Below, one piece after another: positions 1-10,955 of a stretch of 64,000 nt of DNA. This stretch comes from Vombatus ursinus (Eukaryota; Chordata; Mammalia; Diprotodontia; Vombatidae). The stretch covers positions 8,286,905-8,350,904 of the forward strand of contig NW_020954548.1 of NCBI RefSeq assembly GCF_900497805.2, read 5' to 3'. Both the position numbers and the translations under genes were made by a program. The notes beneath the pieces are model-generated. The model did not search any database, was not told where the DNA came from, and worked only from the letters and a program-made list of their open reading frames with translations. Every line of letters starts with the position of its first letter. The first letter of the stretch is position 1.

Positions 1-279
1 TGAGTACTAGACGTGCTATATGAAGAAGCAGAAATGTCCTGGTACATCTGCAGGTTATAGAATACCAGTCTCTTAAGAATTAAAATTGAAAGTTATCCTG
101 ATCACAAAAGATGAACATGTAGTGTTCTTGAGCAATCTGTAACACATTAGAGATGATGAATTGTTCTGGAGAAGCAGCATAAAAGAGGTCATCAAACAGA
201 TGTATGACAAGAAAAAAAAAAGATGGAACCAGTCATGTGACTAAAATGTAGGATAACTGATGGACGGCCTTTGAGCTTC
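1..279. other. Unclassified AT-rich sequence
   Basis: No repeat family, coding pattern or RNA gene was recognised. The stretch is AT-rich with short purine runs. Confidence 0.4.
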
Positions 280-470
280 AGCAGTAGCACAGTGGAAAAG
301 AAAGAAAGTTGAATGTGGAGTCAAGAAGATCTGGGTTTTAATCCTACCTTTGCCAGTTACTACTTACTTTGAACAAGTTATTTCACACCTCTGAGCCTCA
401 GTATCCTTTTCTGTAAAATGAAGAGGTTGTATTATAGTATCTCTCAGGATAACTCTAAATTTGTAATCTT
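280..470 (+). mobile_element. tRNA-headed SINE with CR1-like tail
   Basis: The head (GTAGCACAGTGGAAAAG, then a degraded TGGGTTTTAATCC B-box) is followed by the CORE-like TGAGCCTCAGT and CTGTAAAATGAAGAGG. It ends in a degraded version of the 'GGACTAGATGACCTCTAAGG' tail that CR1 LINE 3' ends carry. At least ten copies of this composite occur in the window on both strands. An old, diverged copy. Confidence 0.6.
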
Positions 471-2010
471 ATTATCCAACCAATAGAAGTAGAAGAAAAA
501 CCCTGTCAAAGAACAAGAGGTACACAAATGGGCAGACATAGATGGATTACGATCTATACTGTCTGAGGAAGTAGCCACATTGATGAGATCACAGATCCTT
601 TGTAGCCAATCCATTCCAATTCTAGGATTCTAGGTATTATGGATATCTGTTTCCTGTTCCATATTCCATGATATTCTTTATGTCCATGTTGTCATAGTAA
701 GAGACATCATAGTGATGTCATTAATTAGGGCAGTGGTAGAGTAGTTCTTTGGAAGCCTTGCACCAGAAAGGAGTATAAGGGGCTACATCTATATGCAACA
801 GCTATTATCAATGGGCCCCTGAAACTTTCAACTTGAGATTAAGTGCCAGTGATTCTATCCCAGTTTAGTAGGGAAAGAATTGGGATTTAGGTCAGTTTTG
901 TATTGCCTTCAAGACTGCTGTGCCCTGGTAAGACCAGCACATCCTCAATAACCATTGTGTTGTGTGGAAGAGCAAGTAAATAAATTAAATGTGAAGCCTT
1001 GAAGGGCACCCTTTTCTTCCAGCAATATGGATTTGAACACAAAATCTCTCCTTTGGCCTATCAGCAATATGTAGAAGTGTTCTTCCCATACACCATTCTA
1101 TCCCACGCTTGTCAGTTAATAGCTGTTCTGAAATTTTCCAAACAACACTTTAATATGGTGGTGAAAGAATTTAAGATATTTCACTACACAAAGAATACCT
1201 TTTGGAATGACAGCAGGGGGTTGAAGAGACTGAAATGAAACTATTTTCGTTCTTCACTTGACAACTTCATGTTAAATTCTTTAGAGTTAATTATACTATG
1301 GAAACCTCCATAGACCCTAGGAACAGTATTGACACAAATCAGAGAAATGTATGGACTACTAATGGAAAGTTTCAGACCAGCTTTCCTCTTGCCATTCTGG
1401 ATGTTTAGTGATTTATTCTTTTAGCTAAATGTCTTCCACACCACCTATCTCACTAACCACTCTCACCCTCCAATTAGAAGCAGGTATTATCCATATGGTG
1501 ATGCAGAGAGAAAAAGAGAATTGGTCAATAAAATGCTGTTGAACTCTTCCTAATCTTTGGACATTGATTTTAATATTCTTCTCTTTCTTATAATCTACAT
1601 TACACATAATAGTGAACAACGTGAGATTCATAATTGAAGTCATAAGAAAAAAATTTTTTTAAATGTACATGTAAATATATGATATTTCACTCAGCTCTGG
1701 AATAATAGTGTTACTGCTATGCAATATAGTGGCTAAAAGTTTGCTTATGTCCCAGTCCGGTACATTTTCTGCTAATATACTCAATAGAAACCATGTATCA
1801 AATTACAGAATATTTAATTTAGACTGGATAGCAAAATAAATAACAAAGTAAAATTACAACATTGAATAATTCTCTGTACCAGGTACATAAAAATAGATAA
1901 AATCTGTCTCACCCATTGAGTGGATAACAGCTCCGAAAAAACTGATGTTCCATGGTGATGAAGAGCTTTGGCCTCAGAACTATTTGCCTTTTGTTATGAC
2001 TGAAATGGGA
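471..2010. other. Unclassified, no gene recognised
   Basis: No convincing repeat or exon was seen. Open frames here (for example 999-1238 and 1425-1643) are short, low in complexity and have no recognisable domain, so they are not called as genes. This may be unique host sequence or very old repeat. Confidence 0.4.
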
Positions 2011-2261
2011 AGGTAGGTGGTGTAGTGGATAGAATGCTGGACTTAGAATCAGAAAGACTCATCTTCATGACCTCAACTCTGGCCTTAGATACTTAATTAG
2101 CTGTGTGACCCTTGGCAAGTCATTTAACCTTGTTTACCTCAGTTCCTCAGCTGTAAAATGAGCTGGAGAAGGAAATGGCAAACCACTGCAGTGTCTTTGC
2201 CAAGAAAACGCCAAATGGGGTCACAGTCAGACACAACTGAAATGATTCACCAACAACAAAT
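2011..2261 (+). mobile_element. Marsupial tRNA-derived CORE-SINE, full length
   Basis: The full architecture is present: head with AGGTGGTGTAGTGGATAG (A-box region), a degraded B-box region, CORE segment AGCTGTGTGACCC..GGCAAGTCA, then GAGCTGGAGAAGGAAATGG, TTTGCCAAGAAAAC and the 3' run ending CAACAACAAA. This is the 'long' SINE type that recurs through the window. Confidence 0.9.
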
Positions 2262-2306
2262 GGTTGAAATAATCTGCCTGAGTCTGTCTAAGTATGTCTC
2301 CCTCCA

Positions 2307-2310
<4 letters not shown>

Positions 2311-2354
<44 letters not shown>

Positions 2355-2361
2355 ACACACA
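2311..2361. repeat. (CA)n microsatellite
   Basis: About 25 CA units with one G interruption near the 3' end. It lies about 50 bp downstream of the SINE. Confidence 0.98.
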
Positions 2362-3011
2362 CTTTGGGGAGGTTCAGCATTCCATTGCTTCTTAGATTTT
2401 CCAAACATCTGCTACGCTGCCATAAATATTATCTACTAACCCTTTAAGGCTGCTTCTCTTTGGTCTCCTTACCTGCCAACCATTATAATTGCCTCAGGGC
2501 CATGTTATCAATCTTTCAGAGTAATACCACCTAGACTAAATGCTTCAACCCATTTTCAACTCTGGACTAAATAGTCTAATAGCCTCCACTCCATTGGTTT
2601 CCAGATAGATCATTTAGGCACCTGTGTAAGATTTTGTGATTTACTCACTACTTCTGTGGAAAGTCCCTAGCTCTTAGGCCTACCTAAATTAAGATGATTG
2701 AAATTTTTTCATCTCTTACCACCACTCACACATGATCAGAATCTCTCGAGTCTTTCTGAGACTAGCAATAAACATAGTTATTCCCTTTTCCTTTATCGTT
2801 TCAATTTGCCTCATGCTCCGGGTAACTGACACCCCACCAATCAGATGGCCCTGAAACTCTAATAGACTCCCCACCCCCCATTTCCCAGAAAGACTTGAAA
2901 TCCTGGAAGGGAAGGAGCAAATTGGGGGTCTCTGCCAAATGCTGTTGGCATGACAAAAGTTCAATGTATGGCTCACCCAACTTTTGCTTCAGAACAATTA
3001 CTGATTTGGCC
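2362..3011. other. Unclassified, includes a CCAAT-like motif
   Basis: No family was recognised. A CACCAATCAGAT motif near 2835 next to a C-rich tract resembles promoter or LTR U3 sequence. There is no polyadenylation signal or terminal repeat to support an LTR call. Confidence 0.3.
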
Positions 3012-3530
3012 TAGCTGTACAAGATCTTAAACTGTATTATAAAGGAGCAATCATCAAAACTACTTAGAAAGAAATAGAGTGGTGGATCAGTGGAATAGGT
3101 TAGGTATGCAAGACACAATAGTCAATGACTATAGCAATCTACTATTTGATAAATCCAAAGACTCCAGCTTCTGGGATAAGAAATCACTATTTGACAGAAA
3201 CTTCTGGGAAAACTGGAAAATAGTATGGCAGAAACTAGGCATAGACCAACATCTAACACCCTATACCAAGATAAATTGGTACATGATTTAGATATAAAGA
3301 CTGACACTATAAGCAAACTGGGAGAGCAAGGAATAGTTTACCTGTCAGATCTGTGGAGAAGGGAAAAATTTATGCCCAAACAAGAGATAGAGAACATTAT
3401 AAAATGCAAAATGAATGATTTTGATTACATCAAATTGAAAAGTTTTTGCACAAACAAAGCCGATGCAACCAAGATTAGAAGGGAAGCAGAAAGCTAGGAA
3501 ACAATTTTTACAGCCAATGTCTCTTATCTC
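3012..3530 (+). mobile_element. L1 LINE fragment, ORF2 C-terminal region
   Basis: A conceptual translation in two frames gives typical L1 ORF2 sequence: VDQWNR..QDTIVNDYSNLLFD, then SFWDKKSLFD..WENWK..WQKLGIDQHLTPYTK, and, after a frame change near 3275, VHDLDIK, LGEQGIVYLSDLWR, IENIIKCKMNDFDYIKLKSF and ATKIRREAES. The frame change fits a small deletion relative to the usual spacing between YTK and WVHD. The element is truncated at both ends and is not functional. Confidence 0.9.
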
Positions 3531-3551
3531 CAGGCTAAACGTTTTCATTTC

Positions 3552-4600
3552 CTTTTATTGAAACTTATATGACATAAATGTGAGGACACTTGCCATTCTG
3601 GTCACCCTCCCCTGTATAATTTTTAGCTTATGAATGTCCTTCCTCAAATGTAGTGCCCAGAGCTGAATATAATATTTCAAATGTGGTCTGACCAGGGCAG
3701 AGTCTATGAGAAGACCTTTGCTTCCCCATAATATGAGCTTTCTTGGACACCACATTAAACTGTTGACTCATCTTGAGCTTGTGGTCCACCAACACCCCTA
3801 CACCCCTACATCTTTTTAACATATACTTCTATCTGGCCATGATTCACTCATCTTGCACCAGTGAAATTAAAATTTTTGAATTCAACTGTAAGAATGAACA
3901 TCTATCAACATTAAATTTTATCTTTCAGTTTTGGTATTCCCAAGTGGTCTCCCAATCCACCCATTTACTTCAACCTTCACTAACTGCATGGCCTGTTGTT
4001 TCCCATCTCCAACATTGCTGAACCTTTTCTGTCTGTCAGGATTCCTTAAAATGTCTTGAACTCAGCACTCACCTGTTAGGTTTTTTGTTTGTTTTGTTTT
4101 GTTTTGTAGTACCCTGGGATGTAGTTCATACAGACCTTGTGACTTGAACTCATTGAACTCATTAGGTGCTCACTTACCATCTCCTTACTTATCTTGATTT
4201 TTAAACCCTAGCTAATTAATTTTTATCCTTCCTACTCTGAAAATGGCTGTCCTTGGTAGGGGAAAAAAAAACAGACAAAATAGACTTGAATTATTCTACA
4301 TTCTCTCTGTCATCTGTTATTTTCCATCTATGCCAAAGCAGGGGTCCTATTGCTTTCTTGGTCTTTTTACTGACCCAGAGGCAGTAGGGGGGAAAAGTCT
4401 TTTTATTGTCTGCAGCATTTATCTCAAGGATCCACTCCTACTGGGCTTTAACTTTCCCGTTATTCTTACAGAACCTTCAGAATCTTTCATGTTTAACTTC
4501 CTTTATGTGCTGTGGCTTCCTGCTTCTTGTCCATGTTCTTTTAAAATCATTGATGAAATCACTGTGTAGCCATATGTCTAGATTATTTATTGCTCATACT
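3552..4600 (-). mobile_element. CR1-clade LINE, antisense, decayed RT
   Basis: On the minus strand, 3555-3755 encodes ALVRPHLKYYIQLWALHLRKD..LKIIQGRVTRM, the CR1/jockey motif usually written LVRPHLEYCVQFWxPHxKKDIxxLExVQRRxTRM. Region 3628-3822 encodes GVLVDHKLKMSQQFNVVSKKA. Around 4120-4165 the frame reads EFKSQGLYELHPR, matching the NKSPGPDGLHPR block upstream in the RT. Sequence between these blocks is partly missing. Similarity may continue weakly to about 4870. Confidence 0.8.
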
Positions 4601-4879
4601 GTGTAAGTATCTGAAGCCCATGAATAGAATTTTACTGCCCTCCTTATCACTGTCTCTTGTGGATTATTGCCTCCTTGGTCACTCTTCTTCTGCCACCTCA
4701 GAAAGATCTAATTTGTTATGTGTACCTGGCTTAGTAGCTATAGTTGCATACTTTTTCGTCTCCCCTCCTTTTTAAGTTTCAAAGCCCCCTAAACTCATTA
4801 ATCACTTTCTTAGAACATATATTGTTTCCCATTCTTGTGAGATATACTCCGTCCCTAACAATAATAACCCATCATTCCT

Positions 4880-5115
4880 AGAGATGTGGCACAGTGATAG
4901 AGTGATAGAGGTGGAAACAAGAAAAACTGGGTTCACATCTCACCTCTGTTATTTACTAGCTTTGTGACCATTAAAAAATCATTTAGCCTAAGCCTCAAAT
5001 TCTGCATCTGTAAAATGGGGATAGTCATATCTATAGTACTTCCCACACACAGTTATTGTGAGGCCATATGAGATGTTCTACATAAAGCATTTTGCAAACA
5101 TCAATGTCAGCTTTT
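4880..5115 (+). mobile_element. MIR-type CORE-SINE
   Basis: The order is ATGTGGCACAGTGATAGAG head, degraded TGGGTTCACATC B-box, TTACTAGCTTTGTGACC core, CTGTAAAATGGGGATAG, and a 3' part resembling TTGTGAGG..TAAAGCATTTTGCAAA. This is the MIR (Ther-1) layout. Confidence 0.8.
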
Positions 5116-6045
5116 ATCTTATACCATAGTTAAGAAAACTAAATTCCATCTTCTTCCTATAGTCTACTTGATCTCCTTAGTAGCAATGAGTAGCAATGAT
5201 GAAGATACTAAATGTGCCCCTAGATCCTTCAGTTTTCCTCCCAGGATTTTAAGATTCTTAGAGATTCTTTTTAGGTTCCTTCTGGCAATAATTTGCCCTT
5301 ACACCTCCCTCGCCCCCCCTCCCCAATGACTAGTGAGTAACAGTTCTCACGTGTGAGAAGTCTTGGGAGTCTCCCAGTCACATCCTGGAGGAGTGCCATG
5401 GGGCACAATCTTTCCTAGAGTGTAGGGGAGGGTAGGCTTCCTCTGAGGAGAGGAAGAGATCTAATATGTGCAACTGAGGTGAAATTTGAATTGGTGCATG
5501 TCATATCTGGATGTGGGTGAGATCTTTCATAAAGTCCATCAGTTGGTGTAGGATCATGAAACAGATGAATTACGTTTTTGAGCTGCTCGCTGTATTTACA
5601 CATGAACTGTGTGAAATCAAAGTTGAATAATTTTTGAGTAGAATGAAATATACCCTAGCATTTCCTATATTTCTTATTATCATTCATTTTGGTAAATCCA
5701 GTAGAATAAACTGATTTTTTAAAACCTACAATTAGAAAAAATTGAAGCAACCTGAGAAAGATTATAAATAATCTACTGAAATTTCAAGTTGTATTTACAT
5801 TTAATTATTTTAAATACTTTAACGCTTCTGATTTTTTTAAAAAGTGAAACAATTTTCTTTCACAATGAATAAGTACATAGATGGTTTGAAGAGAAAATCT
5901 CTGAGCATCTAAAAGCATACAAGCAAAGAAAACAGAGAGAATTTAAGTAGTGGAAATAGAAAAACACAAAAAGTCCAAATCCAGAAAATATAAACCAGTA
6001 TATTTATCATTAGGATTTACAAGTATTGTTATTGATAGAGAGGAA
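5116..6045. other. Unclassified
   Basis: No family was recognised. The region contains a C-rich run near 5310 and a palindromic TCACGTGTGA at 5347-5356. The minus frame 5415-5603 has no recognisable domain. Confidence 0.35.
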
Positions 6046-6049
6046 AAAC

Positions 6050-7200
6050 TGTGATTCTTGTTTTATATGAACGTTCAAACCACAGAGATTATATGAAACC
6101 TAACAAAATGAAACAAAATGCTGAAAGTGAATATGCAGAATATATTGGCAAGGCAAGAGAATTTTTCCAGAGAAAGATGCTTTTAATAAGCAAAACATAT
6201 ATTCACTGTAATAAGTCTGTGACATCAAAAAGATTGCATGCTATATAAGATTATGTAAGGAATTGCTAAGGGTGACTTATGGTACTTCCAAGTACAAAAA
6301 GTCTCATCTAATAGGTTGAATGTAACTATGGATATGGTTGGAACTGCCTGGCAAATAGTATGTGAAGAAGATCCAAATAGTAGTACTTGCAAGGCAGATT
6401 ATTCAAATGGTCAAAGACTTTTGCAACCAGTTAATTGAGAACTAAAATCTTCTTCCTCTGAATTATATATGGATAAAGCAACAGAAGTAAAGATATTTTA
6501 TTAAATTACATATTTACAGTACATTTAGTGAAATTTGTTAGGGAAGATTTGTTATAATGCAACATCAAGATAAATTTTCCATATGATTAATGAAAAATAA
6601 AAATTATTTAGGGTGGGGTAAATGCATTGAACTCTGGACTGATAGAGCTCAATCTATTTCAGGGTGATATGTAGGTTTACAAGCACTAGTTTCAAAGGTG
6701 ATTCCTTCTGCAATTTGAATATACTGCATGCATCACAATCACCTGCATTCAGAAACATGAGTGAGGAATTACCTCCTTTCAAGTTACAACTTTAAAATAA
6801 CTAGTCCATTCTTAGGGGGAAAAAAATCTGTGCAAAATTATATGGCAGTATAGAAACAGAGCATAAGGCACGTCCTCATGCCCAAGGATTTCAAAATTTG
6901 TTTGATCTAAAAGAAAAATTGCCATTTTTCTTAGTGATAATAATAAAGATGAAGCCAATTCAGTTTACAACAAACATTTCCTACAAAACTTTTATTTTTT
7001 GATGGATAAATTTGAAAAACTAGTCTAAATTATTGCACAGTCCTCAAGTTCATCCTCTGATTCAGAAAGACTAATGACTACATTTATGGAAAAATTAAAA
7101 CTATGGATAATAAATACATCAAATAACATTTTAATGTTTCCCAATTTCAAGAATAACTGCACTGAAAATGAAATAAAAGGAAGTTAAGACCAATTTGTTA
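6050..7200 (+). mobile_element. Decayed hAT transposon with BED-finger transposase remnants
   Basis: The frame 6051-6245 reads MKPNKMKQNAESEYAEYIGKA..EFFQRK, matching the BED-type finger and linker of hAT/ZBED-like transposases (family pattern MKPxKLxxHLxxKHPEYxxKPxEFFQRK). Farther on, around 6898-7130, FDLKEKLPFFLSDN, a broken FLMDKFEKL segment and MEKLKLWI..MFPNF resemble the mid-transposase region of the same family. Frames are interrupted many times and terminal inverted repeats were not found. Host-domesticated hAT genes share this pattern, but the decay argues for a fossil. Confidence 0.65.
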
Positions 7201-7383
7201 ATCACTAGAACAATATACAAAAGCAATCTCCATTTTGCTTTAAATTCCTAGTTATTTCTAAAAATAAATGGATAAAGAACCCAATTGCCATGCACAAACA
7301 TGAGACATTTTGTCTCACTCCATCTGAACAAGAATGGCTAATAGTCTGGTAAGAGTATGTTGAAACAAGTATCTGAACCTAAC

Positions 7384-7641
7384 AATAATACCAAGCATTT
7401 ATATAGTGCCTACTATGTGCCAGGCACTGTGCTAAATGCTTAACAAATATGATCTCATTTGATCCTCACAATAACCCTGGGAGATGGGTGCTATTATTAT
7501 CCCATTTTACAGTTGAGGAAACTGAAGTTAAGTGACTTGCCCAATGTCACACAGCTAGTAACTATCTGAGTCTGGATTTGAACTCAAGTCTTCCTGACTC
7601 CAGGTCTAGCACTCTATCCACTGTACCACGTGGTTGTTTCT
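7384..7641 (-). mobile_element. MIR-type CORE-SINE, antisense, near full length
   Basis: In reverse order it shows GTGCCTACTATGTGCCAGGC tail, CATTTGATCCTCACAATAAC, CCATTTTACAGTTGAGGAAA, the core TGACTTGCCCAATGTCACAC, a degraded GAACTCAAGTC B-box and the TCTATCCACTGTACCAC head. Confidence 0.9.
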
Positions 7642-7821
7642 ACCTTTTCTCTTATTGTTGGTAAGTAGAGTCCTTTGGTTTAGCAAACAAAACAATGAAG
7701 ATTTTACTGCCACTTGTAATGTCTCGGTTATGTAAAATGAGATTTTCCGCTATAGCTGTTATAAAGACCAAATGTCAATCTCAATTAGTGATAGAAAAAT
7801 AATTACAGGAAATAACATTAT

Positions 7822-7966
7822 CAAGCTGTGTGACCCTGGGCTAGTCACATCTCTTCTTGCCTTAATCCACTGAAGAAGGAAATGATAGACCACTCCAGAA
7901 TTTTTGCCAAGAAAACCCCATATGGAGTCACGAAGAGTTGGATGCTACTGAACAACAACAACACTT
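7822..7966 (+). mobile_element. Marsupial SINE, 5' truncated
   Basis: It starts within the core (AGCTGTGTGACCCTGGG) and continues through GACCACTCCAG, TTTGCCAAGAAAACCCC, GTCACGAAGAGTTGGATG and CTACTGAACAACAACAAC. The head and B-box are missing. Confidence 0.85.
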
Positions 7967-8054
7967 AATGAGGCAACTACATTCTTTCTTGAATAGCCCT
8001 AATTACTTTAAATTAGTTCTTGCAAATATTAAGTCAAATTTGCTTTTCTACAAC

Positions 8055-8166
8055 ATGACTAGAGAAACTTGGGAAGACTTACATGAACTGATACAAAGTG
8101 ACATAAGCAGAGCCAAGAGGATGATATACACCATGATTATCACAATGAAAACGGAAAGTACAACAA

Positions 8167-8211
<45 letters not shown>

Positions 8212-8520
8212 GAATGTTGCAAAATTCTTAAGGACAAGCATGGCCCCAAAGAAGAGATATGAGAAGATCTCACCAAATCCTTTGCAGTGATTGGGGAAGT
8301 CCACAGATGTGGAACACTGAATATATTGTTTTATATTTTGTCAATGTATTGATTAGTTGTGGTGATTTTTATCCCCTCTTACACCTTTTCTTCTTAAAAA
8401 ATAATCTTTGTTTATATGATGGCTCAGGGTGAGACTGGGGAAGAAGAGAAGCACAGGGAAATCTAGGCAATATACAAACAAAAAATATGCATACAACTGA
8501 ATTTTGAATATATGTCTGCT
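8055..8520 (+). mobile_element. L1 LINE 3' untranslated region
   Basis: The segment GGGAAGACTTACATGAACTG..ACAAAGTGACATAAGCAGAGCC matches the conserved marsupial L1 3' region (GGAAAGACTTxxATGAACTGATGCAAAGTGAxxTGAGCAGAxCC), also seen antisense near 50170. It is split by a CA microsatellite and ends in AT-rich sequence. Confidence 0.7.
8168..8209. repeat. (CA)n microsatellite
   Basis: About 20 CA units inside the L1 3' region. Confidence 0.98.
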
Positions 8521-9271
8521 TCCAAAGTCTCAGTAGAGAGTTCAGCTGTAACTTGTATACTACTCAGGTACTATCTCATTTATCCCCATGAAATTTTCCT
8601 TCTTCTTGAGGCCATTAACAGTTGCCCTTGGTGGTGGTGGTATTAAATAACTTTTATCCTTAGCCATCTTTCCCAGTCTATCTCTCCAGTTTATCTTCAC
8701 TGATCTTTTTATCCAGCCATTGCCTTTCATCCTTTATGGTAATATTTCATCAGTTTTCACCCTAGAAGCCTTCATCCCCTTGATCTGCTTCTGTGCCTTT
8801 GTCTAGGCTGCTAAGCATTTCTGGATGAAACCGAAAGATTGAGCTCATTTCATTCACTGAAAATTCATGCTATGTGATTTCATGCAGGGGTTCTAGATGA
8901 TGCTTGAAAATTCTATATTTATTTAATCCCTATCTCACCTTTTGCCCATTCCTCCTCACTCACTTCATTTCCACCCCAAACACTTAAAAAACATAACCTA
9001 GCTTCATTTACATTACTGATGAGATTAAGGCTAATAGAAGTTTCCTAATCTTCCCTCTTTTACTCAAAACCCCATAGTACTACCCCCATACCATCCTCCC
9101 TCCTTTCATAGGCTAATCTGTATCCTTTAACCCATCCCCAAATGCCTCTAACAAGACCTAATTCCATCAATCATCTCTCCTTTTATATGCAACTTCATTC
9201 TGTCCTCCACAGGCTCCTTATTATCTGCCTACAAACAGATAATATTATCTGCTTGGATCTTCCAAATCCCA

Positions 9272-9480
9272 ATTCAGTTCATTTCAACAGACATTTATTA
9301 AATACTAAATAGTAGGCAGTGTTGAGTATTAGGAATAAGACAAAGAAAGTTCCTCCTATCAGGAAGCTTACATTCTAGGGGCTAGGGCAAGCAAGAGATA
9401 AAACAAGTATACAAATTAGTATAATATAAAGTAATTTGAGTAGGCCAGAGAACTGCCACCTAAAGGGGGATAGGGAGGAA
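9272..9480 (-). mobile_element. L2/L3 LINE 3' end, antisense
   Basis: It starts CAACAGACATTTATTAAATA and runs into AAGCTTACATTCTAGGGGCT, the antisense of the common L2-type 3' end. Confidence 0.75.
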
Positions 9481-9483
9481 ATC

Positions 9484-9725
9484 ATCAATCAATCAATCAA
9501 TAAACATTTATTAAATGCCTACTCAGTGCAAGGCACTGTGCTAAGCACTGGGGATACAAAAGTAGGCAATATATAGTCCCTGCTTTCAAGGAGATTATAA
9601 TCTAATGAATGGGAAATCAGGAAAAGCTTCATGGAGGAGGGGCACCTGAACTGAGCCTTGAAAGAAGACAGGGTTCTAAGAGGCAAAGATTGTATTCCAG
9701 GAACTGGGGATTGTTTGTACAATCC
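9484..9725 (-). mobile_element. L2/L3 LINE 3' end, antisense, second copy
   Basis: AATCAATAAACATTTATTAA, AAGGCACTGTGCTAAGCACT and AAGGAGATTATAATCTAATG, then GGAAAAGCTTCATGGAGGAG and GAGCCTTGAAAGAAG, follow the order of the L2-type 3' region. It sits directly after another copy of the same family. Confidence 0.8.
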
Positions 9726-10151
9726 TCTACTTCTACAAAAATATTCAGGTCTTCCTCATTATTGAAAAACCTTCACTTGAACCTTCCATTCCCTCAAACC
9801 TATATCCTATATCTCTCGTCCCTTTCATTTGCCAACCTCTAGAAAGGTCATATGTGCTTACTGTCTCAACATCCTCACTACTCATTCATTTTTCATCTCT
9901 GTGAAATATGGCTTCTGACCACCTTGCCGTGCTGAAACCATTGTCTCCAAGATTACCAACAATACTGCTTGACTGCTAAACCTGATGACCTTGTCTCTTG
10001 TCTTAATACTCGGCCTCACAGCAGCTTTTGGACTCTGTTGATCAGTTCTTCTTCCTGGATACTCTCTCCTCCTTCGGTTTCTGTGACACTGCTCTTTCTT
10101 GGTTCTCCTTCTATTCATCTAACTACTCCTTTCCAGTCTCCTTTGCTATAT

Positions 10152-10272
10152 TCAATCCAATTCACTAAACATTTAATTACAAGGAAAGAAGAAAGGAACA
10201 AGACTTTATATAGTGCCTACTATGTGCCAGGCACTGTGCTAAGCACTTTTATAAATATTATCTCAGGATAAT
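10152..10272 (-). mobile_element. MIR 3' fragment, antisense
   Basis: TATAGTGCCTACTATGTGCC and AGGCACTGTGCTAAGCAC followed by TATTATCTCAGGA are the antisense MIR tail. The rest of the SINE is missing. Confidence 0.7.
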
Positions 10273-10430
10273 ATTATATTGATCATGAGGATTCTGTCCT
10301 CATGATCATCAAACTTCAGCCCTCTTGATGTGAGTGTCTCACAGGCTGTGCTGGGCCCACTTCTCTCTCTATGTTCACTCCCTTAATTTTATATAGCAGT
10401 CTCTTGAAACAAAGTAAAACAGTTAATTAA

Positions 10431-10545
10431 AACTAAAAACATAGTAACTTCATCTGAAAGTACATGCAACATTTTACATCTGCAATCCTCTCCCACTCAT
10501 CACTCTCTATTTAAAAAAAAAAAAAAAAAAGAACAGAACTCTATT
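10431..10545. other. Unclassified with A-run
   Basis: An A-run of about 18 lies at 10512-10530, probably the remnant of a retroelement tail. Nothing else was recognised. Confidence 0.4.
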
Positions 10546-10605
10546 TTCCGGCGCAGGTAGGGGGCCCAGCAGATAGAGCTCTGGGCTTGGAGTCAGGAAT
10601 TATAT
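10546..10605 (+). mobile_element. SINE head fragment
   Basis: GGCCCAGCAGATAGAGCTCT followed by GGGCTTGGAGTCAGGAA is the 5' head of the marsupial SINE. It is cut before the B-box. Confidence 0.6.
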
Positions 10606-10784
10606 CATCTGTACTTAAGAGACTAAGTGTTATCGCTTCTCCCCTAGGCTACTATAATAGTTTCCTACTTGTTCTTACTGCATGAGACAAAAGTGTTAAT
10701 TGTCCCAGTTTTTCAGAAAATAAAAAAACACCAAAAAACCAATGATAGAATAAAAGAAAAAAAATCTAGCCCCCAAACCCCTAA

Positions 10785-10955
10785 TAACCCTGTGAAGCAG
10801 GTGCTATTATGATCCCTATTTTACAGTCGAGGAAACTGAGGCAGGCAGAGGTTAAGTGAGATGCCCAGGGTCACACAGCGACTAAGTGTCAGACTTGAAC
10901 TCATGTCATCCTGATAAGCCTCAGTCCTCTGTCCACTACACCCCTAGGTGCTTAT
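10785..10955 (-). mobile_element. MIR-type CORE-SINE, antisense
   Basis: AATAACCCTGTGAAGCAGGT, TTTTACAGTCGAGGAAACTG, GCCCAGGGTCACACAGC, GAACTCATGTC and the CTCTGTCCACTACACC head appear in antisense order. Confidence 0.85.

Larger units (their letters stand above)
8930..10430 (+). mobile_element. L2-clade LINE, RT region, interrupted twice
   Basis: Three collinear pieces read as L2-clade reverse transcriptase. About 9160-9265 resembles the IINLSLTTGSFPSAFKHA block. Region 9740-10145 reads EKPSLEPSIPSNLYPISLVPF and later LLDSVDQFFFLDTLSSFGFC, then DTALSWFSFYSS, matching AFDTVDHLLLLETLSSLGF and the following block. Region 10315-10380 resembles VGVPQGSVLGPLLF. Antisense L2 tails (9272-9725) and a MIR fragment (about 10152-10272) separate them. 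Frames are decayed. Confidence 0.7.

Noticed and set aside
2011-2100. tRNA gene suggested by A- and B-box-like words
   Set aside because: These boxes occur in all the tRNA-derived SINE heads here, and no complete cloverleaf follows.
2835-2900. LTR promoter suggested by a CCAAT-like motif
   Set aside because: No TATA, polyadenylation signal or terminal repeat in a consistent order.
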